From the NCBI GenBank assembly GCA_024643725.1, contig JAHEMJ010000014.1, positions 62,001 through 126,000 of the forward strand: 64,000 nucleotides of DNA, in the 5' to 3' direction. This DNA comes from Crocinitomicaceae bacterium. GTDB lineage: Bacteria; Bacteroidota; Bacteroidia; Flavobacteriales_D; Crocinitomicaceae. The notes below the pieces were generated by a model. That model made no database searches. It was given only the letters and a program-made list of their open reading frames with translations, and was not told the origin of the DNA. Both the position numbers and the translations under genes were made by a program. Every line of letters starts with the position of its first letter. The stretch's first letter is position 1. Positions 8,585 through 18,296 of this stretch are shown in pieces.

Positions 8585-8601
8585 TTCCAATGCAATTGCC
8601 C

Positions 8602-10065
8602 ATGAAAGATCAACAGAAAAACTTAGTGATTTACAATAGTATGAAAGGTGAAAAACAAGCCTTCGTACCCATTCATGAAAATTTTGTTGGCATGTACGTC
8701 TGTGGACCTACGCTTTACAGCGAGCCACACATGGGAAACATGCGCACCTTCATCAATTTTGACCTAATCTATCGTTATTTGCTTCACCTTGGATTCCAAG
8801 TGAAATACGTGCGCAACATTACAGACGCCGGACACATTACCAACAGTGCAGGAAACGATGAGGACTCCATTGGTAAAGCAGCACGCGCAGAACAATTACA
8901 GTCCTTGGAAATTGTCTACAAATACAATGTACGCTTCCAAGAATTACAACGCATTTACAATTTATTGCCGCCGAGCATTGAGCCAACAGCTACTGGACAC
9001 ATTCAAGAGCAGATTGAAGTCATTGAGCAAATTATGGACAATGGCTACGCTTATGTCGTGAACGGCTCTGTTTACTTCGATACAAAGCGCTACATGCAAG
9101 ATTATAATTATGGCATCTTGAGTGGACGCAAAGTAGATGAATTGGAAAATGAAACGCGCAACTTGAACGCGCAGGACGAAAAACGTTTCTTTGCGGACTT
9201 CGCACTTTGGAAAAAAGCGAATCCAGATGATATGCAAATTTGGCGTTCACCTTGGGGTGATGGAAATCCAGGATGGCACATTGAATGTACAGCGATGAGC
9301 ACCAAATATTTGGGAAAACAATTCGACATTCACGGTGGAGGAATGGACTTAAAATTCCCACATCACGAGGACGAAATCGCTCAAAGTTGTGGCGCGCATG
9401 GTACCAACCCTGCAAACTATTGGATGCACGCAAACATGTTGAACGTCAACGGACAAAAAATGAGTAAGTCCTTTGGAAATTACTTTTTGCCCAAAGAAAT
9501 CATCGAAGGAACAACCGAATTGTTCGACAAACCTTATAGCGCAAATGTCCTTCGTTTCTTCATGATGCAAGCGCATTACCGCAGCAACTTAGACTTTACA
9601 CAAGAAGCTTTAAATGCAACGGAAAAAGGATTTGCACGCTTAATGGAAGGATTAAAAACCTTGGAAAAAGTACCAACATCCACCTCCTCTTTTGACGTCG
9701 CTGGATTGATTGCTTCCTTTTATACGGCGATGAACGACGATTTCAATGCCCCGATTTTAGTCGCAAACTTGTTTGAAGGTGTGAAATACATCAACCTCAT
9801 CAACGATGGAAATGCAAGCATCTCCGCTGAAGATCGCGCTGCCTTAAAACAGGCGATGCACAGTTTTGTATACGACGTCTTGGGATTGATGTCCGAACAG
9901 GAATCAGAAAACGGAAAATTAGCACCAGTCATGGATTTAGTACTCGATTTACGTCAACAAGCACGCACAAACAAAGACTGGACAACCTCCGATAAAATCC
10001 GCGATGGACTTGCAGCCGCAGGAATTGTTGTCAAAGATGGGAAAGACGGTACGACTTGGAGTTAA
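8602..10065 (+). CDS. cysS: Cysteinyl-tRNA synthetase
   Basis: A class I aminoacyl-tRNA synthetase of 487 residues from the ATG at 8602 (491 from 8590). The ATP-binding HIGH-type motif is seen in PTLYSEPHMGNMR. The zinc-site residues are in YVCGPT, GWHIECTAMS and FPHHEDEIAQS, and the KMSKS loop is in GQKMSKSFGNYF. The C-terminal anticodon-binding region ends in GTTWS. It charges tRNA-Cys. I reject the far-upstream TTG at 8533 because the region before 8590 has no family homology and contains the promoter element. Its TAA shares a TTAA with the stop of the convergent DUF3050 gene. Confidence 0.97.
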   Translation: MKDQQKNLVIYNSMKGEKQAFVPIHENFVGMYVCGPTLYSEPHMGNMRTFINFDLIYRYLLHLGFQVKYVRNITDAGHITNSAGNDEDSIGKAARAEQLQSLEIVYKYNVRFQELQRIYNLLPPSIEPTATGHIQEQIEVIEQIMDNGYAYVVNGSVYFDTKRYMQDYNYGILSGRKVDELENETRNLNAQDEKRFFADFALWKKANPDDMQIWRSPWGDGNPGWHIECTAMSTKYLGKQFDIHGGGMDLKFPHHEDEIAQSCGAHGTNPANYWMHANMLNVNGQKMSKSFGNYFLPKEIIEGTTELFDKPYSANVLRFFMMQAHYRSNLDFTQEALNATEKGFARLMEGLKTLEKVPTSTSSFDVAGLIASFYTAMNDDFNAPILVANLFEGVKYINLINDGNASISAEDRAALKQAMHSFVYDVLGLMSEQESENGKLAPVMDLVLDLRQQARTNKDWTTSDKIRDGLAAAGIVVKDGKDGTTWS

Positions 10066-10847
10066 TCTTCGGTTGACATCGTTGCGGAAGGCGTCATGAG
10101 TCCGTTCCATAATTGAATGCGCATTTCCAATGCTTGTTTCGCACAATCGATTGCTTCTTGCCATTTTTGATTGTCATCGCCACAAATTTCTTCCATCATA
10201 CGCAAAGAAATTGGTCCGTGGTCGCCTCCATCGATCTCAATGTGACGTTCCAAATAGTAAAGCAATTTGGAAATGTTTTCTTGACCCTGTGAGCTCATTT
10301 CACGGAGGATTTCAATAAACATATCCGGAATTAAATCTTCGCGACCAAAGGTGAATACCGAAGCGATTTTGTGCAAATCCCCTGTTTCGATGATCGAAAA
10401 AGTAAAGCGAACAAAGTCCTTTGTCTCCTCGTTGATGTTCAACTGATACAAGGCTTCCTCCACCGATTTTCCGTAGGAAATCCACTCGGTTAATTGGTGA
10501 ATTGGCAAGGTATCCGCGCCGATTTGTTGCATGGCCTCTAAGTACATTTCAAAATGACTAGACACTTTTCCATCGGCATCCACATCAGACTCTTCGCCCA
10601 ATACAATTTCATTGATAAAGCGGCGTGTCTCCGGACTTCCTTTTGGAGACCATGGAACTTCCACACAAGTGAGTCCACGTTGCAAGGCTTTTAACAAACT
10701 CATAAAATCCCACACAGCAAAAATGTGCTGTTCCATGAACGATTGAAAATCCTCAATGGTTTGAATTTGCGCATAGAGCGGATGCTCCACCAATTGGTTT
10801 CTTAATGCGGTAATTTCTGCTTGTAAGTTGGCAATTCGTGCATTCAT
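10062..10847 (-). CDS. DUF3050 family protein (heme-oxygenase-like fold)
   Basis: A 261-residue soluble, mainly helical protein. It matches my recollection of the DUF3050 family: an N-terminal helix with LVEHPLYAQI, then FMEQHIFAVWDFMSLLKALQRGL, SHFEMYLEAMQQIGADT, and DGGDHGPISLRMMEEICG near the C-terminus. The conserved His/Glu positions (EHPLY, EQHIFAVWDFM, ERHIEIDGGDHG) suggest a metal- or cofactor-binding four-helix arrangement like TenA or heme oxygenase, but no activity is established for the family. It is convergent with cysS with a 4-nt overlap and lies downstream of aspS on the same strand after a 129-nt gap. Confidence 0.75.
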   Translation of the reverse strand: MNARIANLQAEITALRNQLVEHPLYAQIQTIEDFQSFMEQHIFAVWDFMSLLKALQRGLTCVEVPWSPKGSPETRRFINEIVLGEESDVDADGKVSSHFEMYLEAMQQIGADTLPIHQLTEWISYGKSVEEALYQLNINEETKDFVRFTFSIIETGDLHKIASVFTFGREDLIPDMFIEILREMSSQGQENISKLLYYLERHIEIDGGDHGPISLRMMEEICGDDNQKWQEAIDCAKQALEMRIQLWNGLMTPSATMSTED

Positions 10848-10976
10848 AACTGAAATAGTTAGCCGTGAAATAAGGTTCTAAGCGAGTGATAAAATTAAGT
10901 GAAGCCCTATGAACTTCCTATCAATTTTAACAAACTTTATGCACAAAAGTTGAGCGAAAAATCAACAATTTTAACA

Positions 10977-12722
10977 TTAGGATAATTTTATCCCCAATTC
11001 CTTTAATTGTGCGTCGTTCAAAGGTGATGGCGCATCGATCATCGTGTCTCTTCCACTGTTGTTTTTAGGGAAAGCGATGTAGTCGCGAATGGACTCTGAT
11101 CCACCCATTGTTGCGACCAAACGATCCAATCCGAAGGCCAATCCACCGTGTGGTGGCGCCCCATATTCGAAGGCACTCATCAAGAATCCGAATTGCGCTT
11201 GCGCTTCTTCTTTTGTGAATCCAAGTAAATCGAACATGCGTGATTGAAGTTCTCTGTCGTGGATACGAATCGATCCTCCTCCTAATTCCACGCCATTCAT
11301 TGCCAAGTCGTACGCATTGGCACGTACTTTTCCTGGTTCCGTATGAATGAGGTGTAAATCTTCTGGTTTCGGCGATGTGAATGGATGGTGCATGGCATGG
11401 AAACGTTCGCTGTCTTCGTCCCACTCCAACAATGGAAAATCATACACCCACAATGGTGCGAATTCATTTGGATTTCTCAATCCAAGTTGTGTTCCCATGA
11501 ACAAACGAAGTTCATTGAGTTGTTTTCTCGTTTTTGACGTTTCACCGCTTAGAAGTAACATCAAGTCACCCGGATTTGCGCCTGCTTTTTCAGCCATGGC
11601 TTTCAAATCCGACTCATTGTAGAATTTATCCACGCTTGATTTAAAGCTTCCGTCTAAGTTGTATTTGATGTACACCAATCCTTTGGCGCCAATTTGTGGA
11701 CGTTTCACCCATTCGGTAAGTTCATCCAATTGTTTGCGTGTGTATTCCGAACAACCCACCGCATTGATTCCCAAAACGATTTCTGAACTATTGAATACCA
11801 CAAATTCTTTTTGCTGCGCTAAAGCCGTTAAGTCAACGAATTCCATTCCGAAGCGAATGTCCGGCTTATCCGAACCATAGCGCTCCATGGCTTCCGCGTA
11901 GCTCATTCTCGGGAAAGCTCCTTCGAAATTCACTCCACGTACTTCTGCGAATAAATGTTTGATCAATCCTTCGAACATGTCAAGGATGTCGTTTTGTTCC
12001 ACAAATGCCATTTCACAGTCGATTTGTGTAAACTCAGGTTGACGGTCCGCACGTAAGTCCTCATCGCGGAAACATTTCACGATTTGGTAGTAACGGTCGA
12101 AACCACTCACCATCAATAATTGTTTGAAGGTTTGTGGAGACTGCGGCAAGGCGTAGAATTGTCCTTCGTTCATGCGACTCGGCACGACAAAGTCACGCGC
12201 CCCTTCTGGTGTCGATTTGATCAACACGGGCGTTTCAACATCCAAAAAGTCTTTGGAGTCTAAGTATTTTCTTGTTTCCAATGCGACACGGTTACGCAAG
12301 CGCAACTTTTCCAACACTGGATTTCTTCTTAAATCTAAATAGCGGTATTGCATGCGGATTTCATCACCTCCATCCGTTTCATCCTCAATGGTAAATGGCG
12401 GTAACTTCGCTGCATTTAGCACGGTAATTTCCGTCACGTTCAATTCAATCTCGCCTGTCGGCATGTTGCGGTTTTTGCTGCTGCGCTCGATTACGGTACC
12501 CGTTACTTGGATCACGAATTCACGCCCCAACTTACGCGCTTGTTCGCATAATGCAGCGTTCACTTCCATGTTAAACGCCAATTGCGTCAAACCATAGCGA
12601 TCGCGCAAGTCCACAAACGTCATTCCACCTAAATCGCGCGAACGTTGTACCCAACCAGCTAAGGTCACGGTAGTTCCCACATTTTCCATTCTTAATTCAC
12701 CACAAGTGTGCGAGCGATACAT
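10977..12722 (-). CDS. aspS: Aspartyl-tRNA synthetase
   Basis: A class IIb synthetase of 581 residues, the length of bacterial-type AspRS. It has an N-terminal OB-fold anticodon-binding domain ([20 protein letters not shown]), the catalytic core with motif 2 ([18 protein letters not shown]), the bacteria-specific GAD insertion (residues ~280-420), and motif 3 ([16 protein letters not shown]). It attaches Asp to tRNA-Asp. The ATG at 12722 ([11 protein letters not shown]) is the natural start; an upstream TTG at 12743 falls inside the -7 element TAACTTTG (12748-12741, minus) and is rejected. Confidence 0.97.
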   Translation of the reverse strand: MYRSHTCGELRMENVGTTVTLAGWVQRSRDLGGMTFVDLRDRYGLTQLAFNMEVNAALCEQARKLGREFVIQVTGTVIERSSKNRNMPTGEIELNVTEITVLNAAKLPPFTIEDETDGGDEIRMQYRYLDLRRNPVLEKLRLRNRVALETRKYLDSKDFLDVETPVLIKSTPEGARDFVVPSRMNEGQFYALPQSPQTFKQLLMVSGFDRYYQIVKCFRDEDLRADRQPEFTQIDCEMAFVEQNDILDMFEGLIKHLFAEVRGVNFEGAFPRMSYAEAMERYGSDKPDIRFGMEFVDLTALAQQKEFVVFNSSEIVLGINAVGCSEYTRKQLDELTEWVKRPQIGAKGLVYIKYNLDGSFKSSVDKFYNESDLKAMAEKAGANPGDLMLLLSGETSKTRKQLNELRLFMGTQLGLRNPNEFAPLWVYDFPLLEWDEDSERFHAMHHPFTSPKPEDLHLIHTEPGKVRANAYDLAMNGVELGGGSIRIHDRELQSRMFDLLGFTKEEAQAQFGFLMSAFEYGAPPHGGLAFGLDRLVATMGGSESIRDYIAFPKNNSGRDTMIDAPSPLNDAQLKELGIKLS

Positions 12723-12740
12723 AACATTGATTTTGAAAGG

Positions 12741-12748
12741 CAAAGTTA
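12741..12748 (-). promoter_or_regulatory. -7 promoter element for aspS
   Basis: On the minus strand TAACTTTG, an exact TAnnTTTG match ending 18 nt before the aspS ATG. It shares the 158-nt divergent intergenic region with the aldehyde dehydrogenase promoter. Confidence 0.45.
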
Positions 12749-12853
12749 CAAAAACTATCCCTAAAATGTAGGTCAGACGGACAGAAAGCGACGGACAAAT
12801 GGAAATTCTAGTGCTCTTCCATCCAAGTTACCTTTCCAAGCAGTAGAAATGTG

Positions 12854-12861
12854 TAAATTTG
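12854..12861 (+). promoter_or_regulatory. -7 promoter element for the aldehyde dehydrogenase gene
   Basis: TAAATTTG matches TAnnTTTG exactly and ends 19 nt before the ATG at 12881. A T-rich stretch (CCTTTCC, around 12831-12837) sits where a -33 element would be, but lacks a clear TTG. Confidence 0.45.
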
Positions 12862-12880
12862 TGCAACAAATCGAACAAGT

Positions 12881-14434
12881 ATGTCAACAATTGGATCAGA
12901 AGAAATGAAAGGAATTCTAGCACAGCTAGGAATTCAATCGAGCAATTCAGGTGCTTCCACGGGAAGTAACTGGATGAATACAACAGGAGCGAAAATTGAT
13001 TCCATCTCACCTGTAGATGGAAAATTAATTGCTTCCGTCAACGCAGCAACAGCTGCAGATTACAACGCCTTAATCGAAAAAGCACAAGGAGCTTTTGTTG
13101 AGTGGCGTAAAATTCCCGCACCAAAACGCGGAGAAGTTGTGCGTCAATTAGCAGAGCGCATCCGTTTCTACAAAGAACCACTTGGGAAATTGGTTTCGTA
13201 TGAAATGGGGAAATCACTTCAAGAAGGATTGGGTGAAGTACAAGAGATGATTGACATCTGTGACTTCGCTGTTGGACTTTCACGTCAGTTGTACGGTTTA
13301 ACCATGCATTCAGAGCGTCCAGGACACCGTATGTACGAGCAATACCATCCACTTGGAATCGTTGGAATCATTTCAGCGTTTAACTTCCCGGTTGCTGTGT
13401 GGAATTGGAACACGGCATTGGCTTGGGTTTGTGGGGACGTTTGTATTTGGAAGCCATCCGAAAAAACGCCGTTAACAGCCATTGCTTGTCAACGCATTAC
13501 ACAAGAAGTATTCGAAGCGAATGGCGTTCCAGAAGGGGTGTCAAACGTGATCATCGGCGACGCTGAAATCGGAAAATTAATGGCGAACGACGGACGTGTT
13601 CCATTGGTTTCAGCAACAGGATCTACGCGCATGGGTAAATCCGTTGGCGCAGCAGTTGGTGAGCGTTTAGGTCGTTCATTATTAGAGTTAGGAGGAAACA
13701 ACGCGATCATCATCACACCAAGTGCGGACTTGAAAATGGTGGTTCCAGGAGCGGTATTTGGTGCTGTTGGAACAGCAGGACAACGTTGTACATCTACACG
13801 TCGTTTGATTATTCACGCATCCATTTACGATAAAGTAACGGAAGCATTGACTTCCGCATATAAGCAATTAAGCATTGGAAATCCATTGGATCAGAACAAC
13901 CACGTTGGACCATTGATTGACCAAGATGCGGTGAACAATTACCTACACGCCATTGAAGCCGCACAAAAAGAAGGTGGAAAAGTATTGGTTGAAGGTGGCG
14001 TGTTGAGCGGTCCAGGATATGAGTCCGGATGTTACGTAAAACCATGCATTATCGAGGCAGAGAATCACTTTGCCATCGTACAACACGAAACGTTTGCACC
14101 GATTCTTTACGTGATGAAATACACGGGCGATGTTCACGAAGCGATTGCCATGCAAAATGGCGTGCCGCAAGGACTTTCTTCTGCGATCATGACGAATGAG
14201 TTGAAAGAATCTGAAGCATTCTTAGCAGCAGCTGGATCTGACTGTGGAATCGCGAATGTCAACATCGGAACATCTGGTGCGGAGATTGGTGGAGCTTTCG
14301 GTGGAGAGAAAGAAACAGGTGGTGGACGCGAGTCTGGATCTGATGCATGGAAAGTTTACATGCGTCGTCAGACAAACACCATCAACTATTCAGATAGTTT
14401 GCCATTGGCACAAGGAATCAAGTTTGATTTGTAA
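12881..14434 (+). CDS. ALDH7-family aldehyde dehydrogenase (probable alpha-aminoadipic semialdehyde dehydrogenase)
   Basis: A 517-residue NAD(P)-dependent aldehyde dehydrogenase. The catalytic cysteine is Cys303 in GTAGQRCTSTRR and the general base Glu269 is in LLELGGNNAI; the Rossmann NAD site is in SATGSTRMGKSVG. The region IISAFNFPVAVWNWNTALAW and the C-terminal GAFGGEKETGGGRESGSDAW are characteristic of the antiquitin/ALDH7 branch, whose members oxidise alpha-aminoadipic semialdehyde in lysine catabolism and also act on betaine and lipid-derived aldehydes. No other lysine-degradation gene is adjacent, so the substrate is inferred from the family only. It is monocistronic, closed by a strong hairpin at 14459-14490. 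Confidence 0.92.
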   Translation: MSTIGSEEMKGILAQLGIQSSNSGASTGSNWMNTTGAKIDSISPVDGKLIASVNAATAADYNALIEKAQGAFVEWRKIPAPKRGEVVRQLAERIRFYKEPLGKLVSYEMGKSLQEGLGEVQEMIDICDFAVGLSRQLYGLTMHSERPGHRMYEQYHPLGIVGIISAFNFPVAVWNWNTALAWVCGDVCIWKPSEKTPLTAIACQRITQEVFEANGVPEGVSNVIIGDAEIGKLMANDGRVPLVSATGSTRMGKSVGAAVGERLGRSLLELGGNNAIIITPSADLKMVVPGAVFGAVGTAGQRCTSTRRLIIHASIYDKVTEALTSAYKQLSIGNPLDQNNHVGPLIDQDAVNNYLHAIEAAQKEGGKVLVEGGVLSGPGYESGCYVKPCIIEAENHFAIVQHETFAPILYVMKYTGDVHEAIAMQNGVPQGLSSAIMTNELKESEAFLAAAGSDCGIANVNIGTSGAEIGGAFGGEKETGGGRESGSDAWKVYMRRQTNTINYSDSLPLAQGIKFDL

Positions 14435-14458
14435 AAAGAGTTAAAACTTTAGGAAATA

Positions 14459-14490
14459 AAAAAGCCCCGACGATATTGTCGGGGCTTTTT
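14459..14490. terminator. Bidirectional intrinsic terminator
   Basis: Perfect hairpin: arm AAAGCCCCGAC (14461-14471), loop GATATT, arm GTCGGGGCTTT (14478-14488), extended by two A-T pairs. It is followed by T residues on the plus strand and, read on the minus strand, also by T residues. It lies between the convergent aldehyde dehydrogenase and T9SS repeat-protein genes and should terminate both. Confidence 0.9.
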
Positions 14491-14509
14491 GTTTTATGGG
14501 TAATTTCTT

Positions 14510-17500
14510 TTAATTCTTTACCACTTGCACCGGTTGCATATGACCAAGGTGTAACCAATACGTGCCACGACTGAGTTGTTCCATAGACAAGTTCGTCGAT
14601 TCTGTTTCGATGATTCCATCAACAACTAACCTTCCGCGAATGTCATATAGTTTCCATGTTTGTCCAAGCATGCTCGCTGACACCTGTACCTGCAATGCGC
14701 CATCCGTTGGATTCGGGTATACTGAAAAATCTGCACCTGAAAGATCGGAGATCCCCACAGAGTTGATCGTGCTACATTCCGATGTGTCAGATCCACACGC
14801 GTTACTTGCCACGATCGCATAGACACCGTTCATGGAAGCGGTAAACGTTGTTCCCGTTGCTCCGGCGATTGGCGTTAAATCCGAACAATTGATCCATTGA
14901 AAGGTCACGTTTGCTTGCGCAGGCGTCGTCATGTTTACGCCATTTGTCAAGGTAATGACTGGCGTAATCGGTGAGAAGTCCATGTTTAAATTCAAGGTAA
15001 TGGTGGAATCACAGCCTGATCCGTTTGGAATCACTTGCGTGTACGTCCCAGATTGCGTATACGTTTGTCCGTTCAAGGTATAACTATCACAGGCGCTTTC
15101 ATTCAAGGTGCTTGATGTCGATTGCACAACGTTCACTTGCACCGTATCCGTTTGATGACAGTTGTTCGCATCTGTTCCTGTCACAATAAATGCACTTGAA
15201 TTGACAGGAATAAACGGTTGACCATTTTGAATTGCTGGTTGCCAAGTGTAACTTAACGCACCTGAACCGCTCAAGGTCACGGCACTTCCGTCACAAGCAT
15301 TGATGTCTGGACCAGCGCTCACTGTTGGTAACGGATTCACAGCAACAATGACTTGATCCGTAGCCGTACAACCATTTGCTGCGATCGCTGTTAGTGTGTA
15401 CGTTGTGGTCGCTGTCGGCACGAAAGCCACACCGTTTTGTACGCCATTGTTCCATTGGAAAGTCGCTCCCGTGGAACCATTTCCAGTCAAAGTAACCGGT
15501 GTTCCAATACAAATGATTTGATTCAATCCAGCATCGACACTTGGAACTTGAGTATTGATGAAAACTGTTACTTGATCGGTTGCTGTACATCCGCTAGCAG
15601 CATTCGTTGCCGTTAAGGTATACACGGTTGCCGCAGTTGGATTTGCCATTGGATTCGCTACTGTTGCGGAACTCAATCCTGTGCTTGGTGTCCAAGCGTA
15701 GGTCATTCCGGCAATCGGAGTCGAACCAATTCCGTAACCCGTTCCATTGTTTAAACAATTTATTGATCCATCTGGACCTGCATTCGCTGAAGCTGGTGTG
15801 GTATTCACCGTCACAAGTACTTGATCGGTGGATGTACATCCACTAGAAGTATTGGTAACGGTAAGGTTATAAGTTGTATTCGTGGCTGGATTTGCCGTTG
15901 GCTGTGAAAGCGTACTGGAATTCAATCCGGTAGTTGGTGTCCAAGCATAGGTATTTCCCGGAACAGTAGGTGTTCCAAGTTGCGCTCCGCCGACATTGGT
16001 GTTGCAACTTACAGTGGCATCTAATCCGGCATTTGCCGTTGGTGGCGTGTTGTTCACCGTCACCACTATTTGATCCGTTGCGGTACAGCCGGTTGTTGGA
16101 TTCGTGCTACTCAAGGTGTAAGTCGTTGTAACCGTTGGATTGGCAAATGGATTGGAAATGGTCGTTGAACTCAGTCCAGTTGCAGGTGTCCAAGTGTAGG
16201 TATTCCCTGCAATCGCCGTCATTCCGATGGTCGCACCATTAACATTGCTCACACAGGTTTTCGAAAGGTCGATTCCAGCATTCACTGTTGGACCTTGATT
16301 ATCTACCGTCACCAAGACTTGATCCGTTGCCGTACAACCACTTGCTGTGTTTGTCGTGGTCAGCGTATACGTTGTGGTGGTCGTTGGATTCGCTGTTGGA
16401 TTGGAAACCGTAGCGGAACTCAATCCGGTGGTGGGTGTCCAAGCGTAGGTATTTCCTGTAACGGATGTCGTACCAATTGCCGCGCCGTTCACATTGGACT
16501 GACAGGTTTTCGTGAAATCCAATCCAGCGTTTGCCGTTGGTTGGAAGGTATTTACCGTCACGATGACTTGGTCGGTTGCGGTACAGCCAGCTGCATTTGT
16601 GGTTGTCACGGTATACGTTGTCGTGACTATTGGATTCGCTGTTGGTTGCGCTGCAGTTGCTGAACTAAGTCCCGTTGTGGGAGTCCAAGCGTAGGTATTT
16701 CCGGCCACCGCTGCTGTTCCAATGACTGCTCCAGTTGGATTTTGGATACAGTTTTTCGTGACATCAGGTCCGGCGTTGGATGTTGGTGTAGGAAGTACGT
16801 TTACAGTGATTTGATTATTGCTCGAACTACATCCAAAACCATTCGTTACAATGAGGCAATATGTTCCCGCGAATGATGTGGTTGTACAAGCCGTTGTTGT
16901 TCCATTACACCATAAATAGGAATAACTAGGACCAGATGGCGCGCACAAAGTAACCGTTTGACCCGGACAAATATTCAATGATCCCGTTACAGTAATGGTT
17001 GCATTCGGCGTTGGATTCACCGTAATACTTTTGACAGCTGAATTGCTACAACCATTCACATCTGTAAAGGTATAGCTTATGTTTACCGTTCCCGCCAAGA
17101 CTCCGGTGACAACTCCGCTACTATTTACTGTTGCAATATTCGTATTGGATGAACTCCAAGTTCCCCCTGAAGTGGTATTTGTTAAATTCAAGGTTGCACC
17201 TTCACACACAGTATTTGAGCCAGATATTGGCGCAACAGTTGGGATTTGAGTGTTCACCGTCACCAGTACTTGATCAGTTGCGGTACAACCATTTGCTGTA
17301 TTTGTTGCCGTCAACGTATAGTTCGTGGTTGTCGTTGGATTCGCCAAAGGATTTGAAATGGTCGCGGAACTCAATCCCGTTGTTGGTGTCCAAGCGTAAG
17401 TGTTTCCACTAACTGCTGTCATCCCTATCGTTGCTCCGGCAGCATTGGATACACATGTTTTCGTAAAATCTAAACCGGCGTTTGCAATCGGGGGAGTGTT

Positions 17501-18232
17501 ATCAACAGTGACTGTCACTTGATCGATCAATTGATTTCCATTCGCATCTGTCTCTGTCAAGGTGTAGGTTGTTGTGACACTTGGATTGGCAAATGGATTG
17601 GCGATACTTGGATTACTCAGTGCATTACTTGGACTCCAAGAATAAATATGCCCTGCCGTTGAAAGAGATCCAATTTGCAATCCATTTGGATTTTGAGTAC
17701 ACGTTATTGCCGCATTGTTTCCAGCATTGTAATACACGATTGATGGGATTGCAGATGCGTTCATACAGATAGGTGCAGAATTACAGCCTTGGGGACTTGT
17801 AATTATTACACAATAGGTACCAGGATTGTATACCAGAATACTCTGGGTCACTGCTCCATTACTCCACAAGTAACTGCAATTAGGAGCACTACTTGTTGCG
17901 GTTAATCCAACTGAAGCTGTTATCGTACCTGTCGGAATTGGATTCACATTGATGGTTATCGGGGCTGTATAATTGACGAAATTGGCAGTCGCAGTGCAAG
18001 TATACGTTGTTGTAGTTGTGGGGGATACCGTAATACTGGCTGTTGTTGCGCCACTGGGAGACCAACTATAGGTTGCACCAGCAATTCCGGAGGCTGTCAA
18101 AGTTACAGCGGTTCCCGCACAGACCGTTGTTCCTGGATTTGTGTTTATTGTTAATTGAGCAAAAAGCCCACTATTTTGGGCGTTCAAAAGGAACATACAC
18201 AAGAATAAGAGGACAACCATTCGTTTTTCCAT
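14510..18232 (-). CDS. T9SS-secreted repeat protein with type A sorting domain
   Basis: A 1240-residue cell-surface or secreted protein. A signal peptide (MEKRMVVLLFLCMFLLNAQNSGLFAQ) is followed by PKD/Ig-like modules. Seven units of about 83 residues share the pattern NAGxDxxxxC, GNTYAWTPTTGLSS, NPxANPTTTTTYTL and GCTATDQVxVTVN; two shorter relatives follow. A BIG_2-like module (TVCEGATLNLTNTTSGGTWS) interrupts the array. A CDSYTLNGQTYTQSGTY/GCDSTITLNL module precedes the C-terminal type A sorting domain, which begins FSVYPNPTDG and ends VQVVKN. Each unit holds paired cysteines, suggesting intradomain disulphides. Such proteins act as adhesins or matrix components; the ligand is unknown. No partner gene is adjacent. 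Confidence 0.93.
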   Translation of the reverse strand: MEKRMVVLLFLCMFLLNAQNSGLFAQLTINTNPGTTVCAGTAVTLTASGIAGATYSWSPSGATTASITVSPTTTTTYTCTATANFVNYTAPITINVNPIPTGTITASVGLTATSSAPNCSYLWSNGAVTQSILVYNPGTYCVIITSPQGCNSAPICMNASAIPSIVYYNAGNNAAITCTQNPNGLQIGSLSTAGHIYSWSPSNALSNPSIANPFANPSVTTTYTLTETDANGNQLIDQVTVTVDNTPPIANAGLDFTKTCVSNAAGATIGMTAVSGNTYAWTPTTGLSSATISNPLANPTTTTNYTLTATNTANGCTATDQVLVTVNTQIPTVAPISGSNTVCEGATLNLTNTTSGGTWSSSNTNIATVNSSGVVTGVLAGTVNISYTFTDVNGCSNSAVKSITVNPTPNATITVTGSLNICPGQTVTLCAPSGPSYSYLWCNGTTTACTTTSFAGTYCLIVTNGFGCSSSNNQITVNVLPTPTSNAGPDVTKNCIQNPTGAVIGTAAVAGNTYAWTPTTGLSSATAAQPTANPIVTTTYTVTTTNAAGCTATDQVIVTVNTFQPTANAGLDFTKTCQSNVNGAAIGTTSVTGNTYAWTPTTGLSSATVSNPTANPTTTTTYTLTTTNTASGCTATDQVLVTVDNQGPTVNAGIDLSKTCVSNVNGATIGMTAIAGNTYTWTPATGLSSTTISNPFANPTVTTTYTLSSTNPTTGCTATDQIVVTVNNTPPTANAGLDATVSCNTNVGGAQLGTPTVPGNTYAWTPTTGLNSSTLSQPTANPATNTTYNLTVTNTSSGCTSTDQVLVTVNTTPASANAGPDGSINCLNNGTGYGIGSTPIAGMTYAWTPSTGLSSATVANPMANPTAATVYTLTATNAASGCTATDQVTVFINTQVPSVDAGLNQIICIGTPVTLTGNGSTGATFQWNNGVQNGVAFVPTATTTYTLTAIAANGCTATDQVIVAVNPLPTVSAGPDINACDGSAVTLSGSGALSYTWQPAIQNGQPFIPVNSSAFIVTGTDANNCHQTDTVQVNVVQSTSSTLNESACDSYTLNGQTYTQSGTYTQVIPNGSGCDSTITLNLNMDFSPITPVITLTNGVNMTTPAQANVTFQWINCSDLTPIAGATGTTFTASMNGVYAIVASNACGSDTSECSTINSVGISDLSGADFSVYPNPTDGALQVQVSASMLGQTWKLYDIRGRLVVDGIIETESTNLSMEQLSRGTYWLHLGHMQPVQVVKN
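15540..16790 (-). repeat. Five contiguous ~249-bp coding repeats (83-residue units) in the type A T9SS protein
   Basis: The DQV codon cluster of the repeat recurs at about 15570, 15819, 16067, 16318 and 16567, a spacing near 249 bp. Two further related units lie upstream in the gene (about 17245-17740), separated by a BIG_2-like module. Units differ at many synonymous sites while key residues (NAG, C, GNTYAWTP, TTTYTL, GCTATDQV) are kept, so this is a protein-level array rather than a recent DNA expansion. Confidence 0.85.
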
Positions 18233-18296
18233 AGTCGATGAATTTTATCGAATTTAGTCCAATTATTTCGGATTAGCTAATGAAATGAAGTCAACC

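Noticed and set aside
8533..8601. Upstream TTG extension of cysS
   Set aside because: It would include the -7 promoter element and adds residues without homology to the family; the ATG at 8602 (or 8590) fits better.
10949..10966. Weak hairpin GTTGA/TCAAC downstream of aspS followed by TTTT on the minus strand
   Set aside because: Five-base stem only; it may contribute to termination but does not meet the standard used for the other three terminators.
12723..12743. TTG extension of aspS by seven residues
   Set aside because: The TTG is part of the TAACTTTG promoter element; the ATG at 12722 matches the usual AspRS start ([10 protein letters not shown]).
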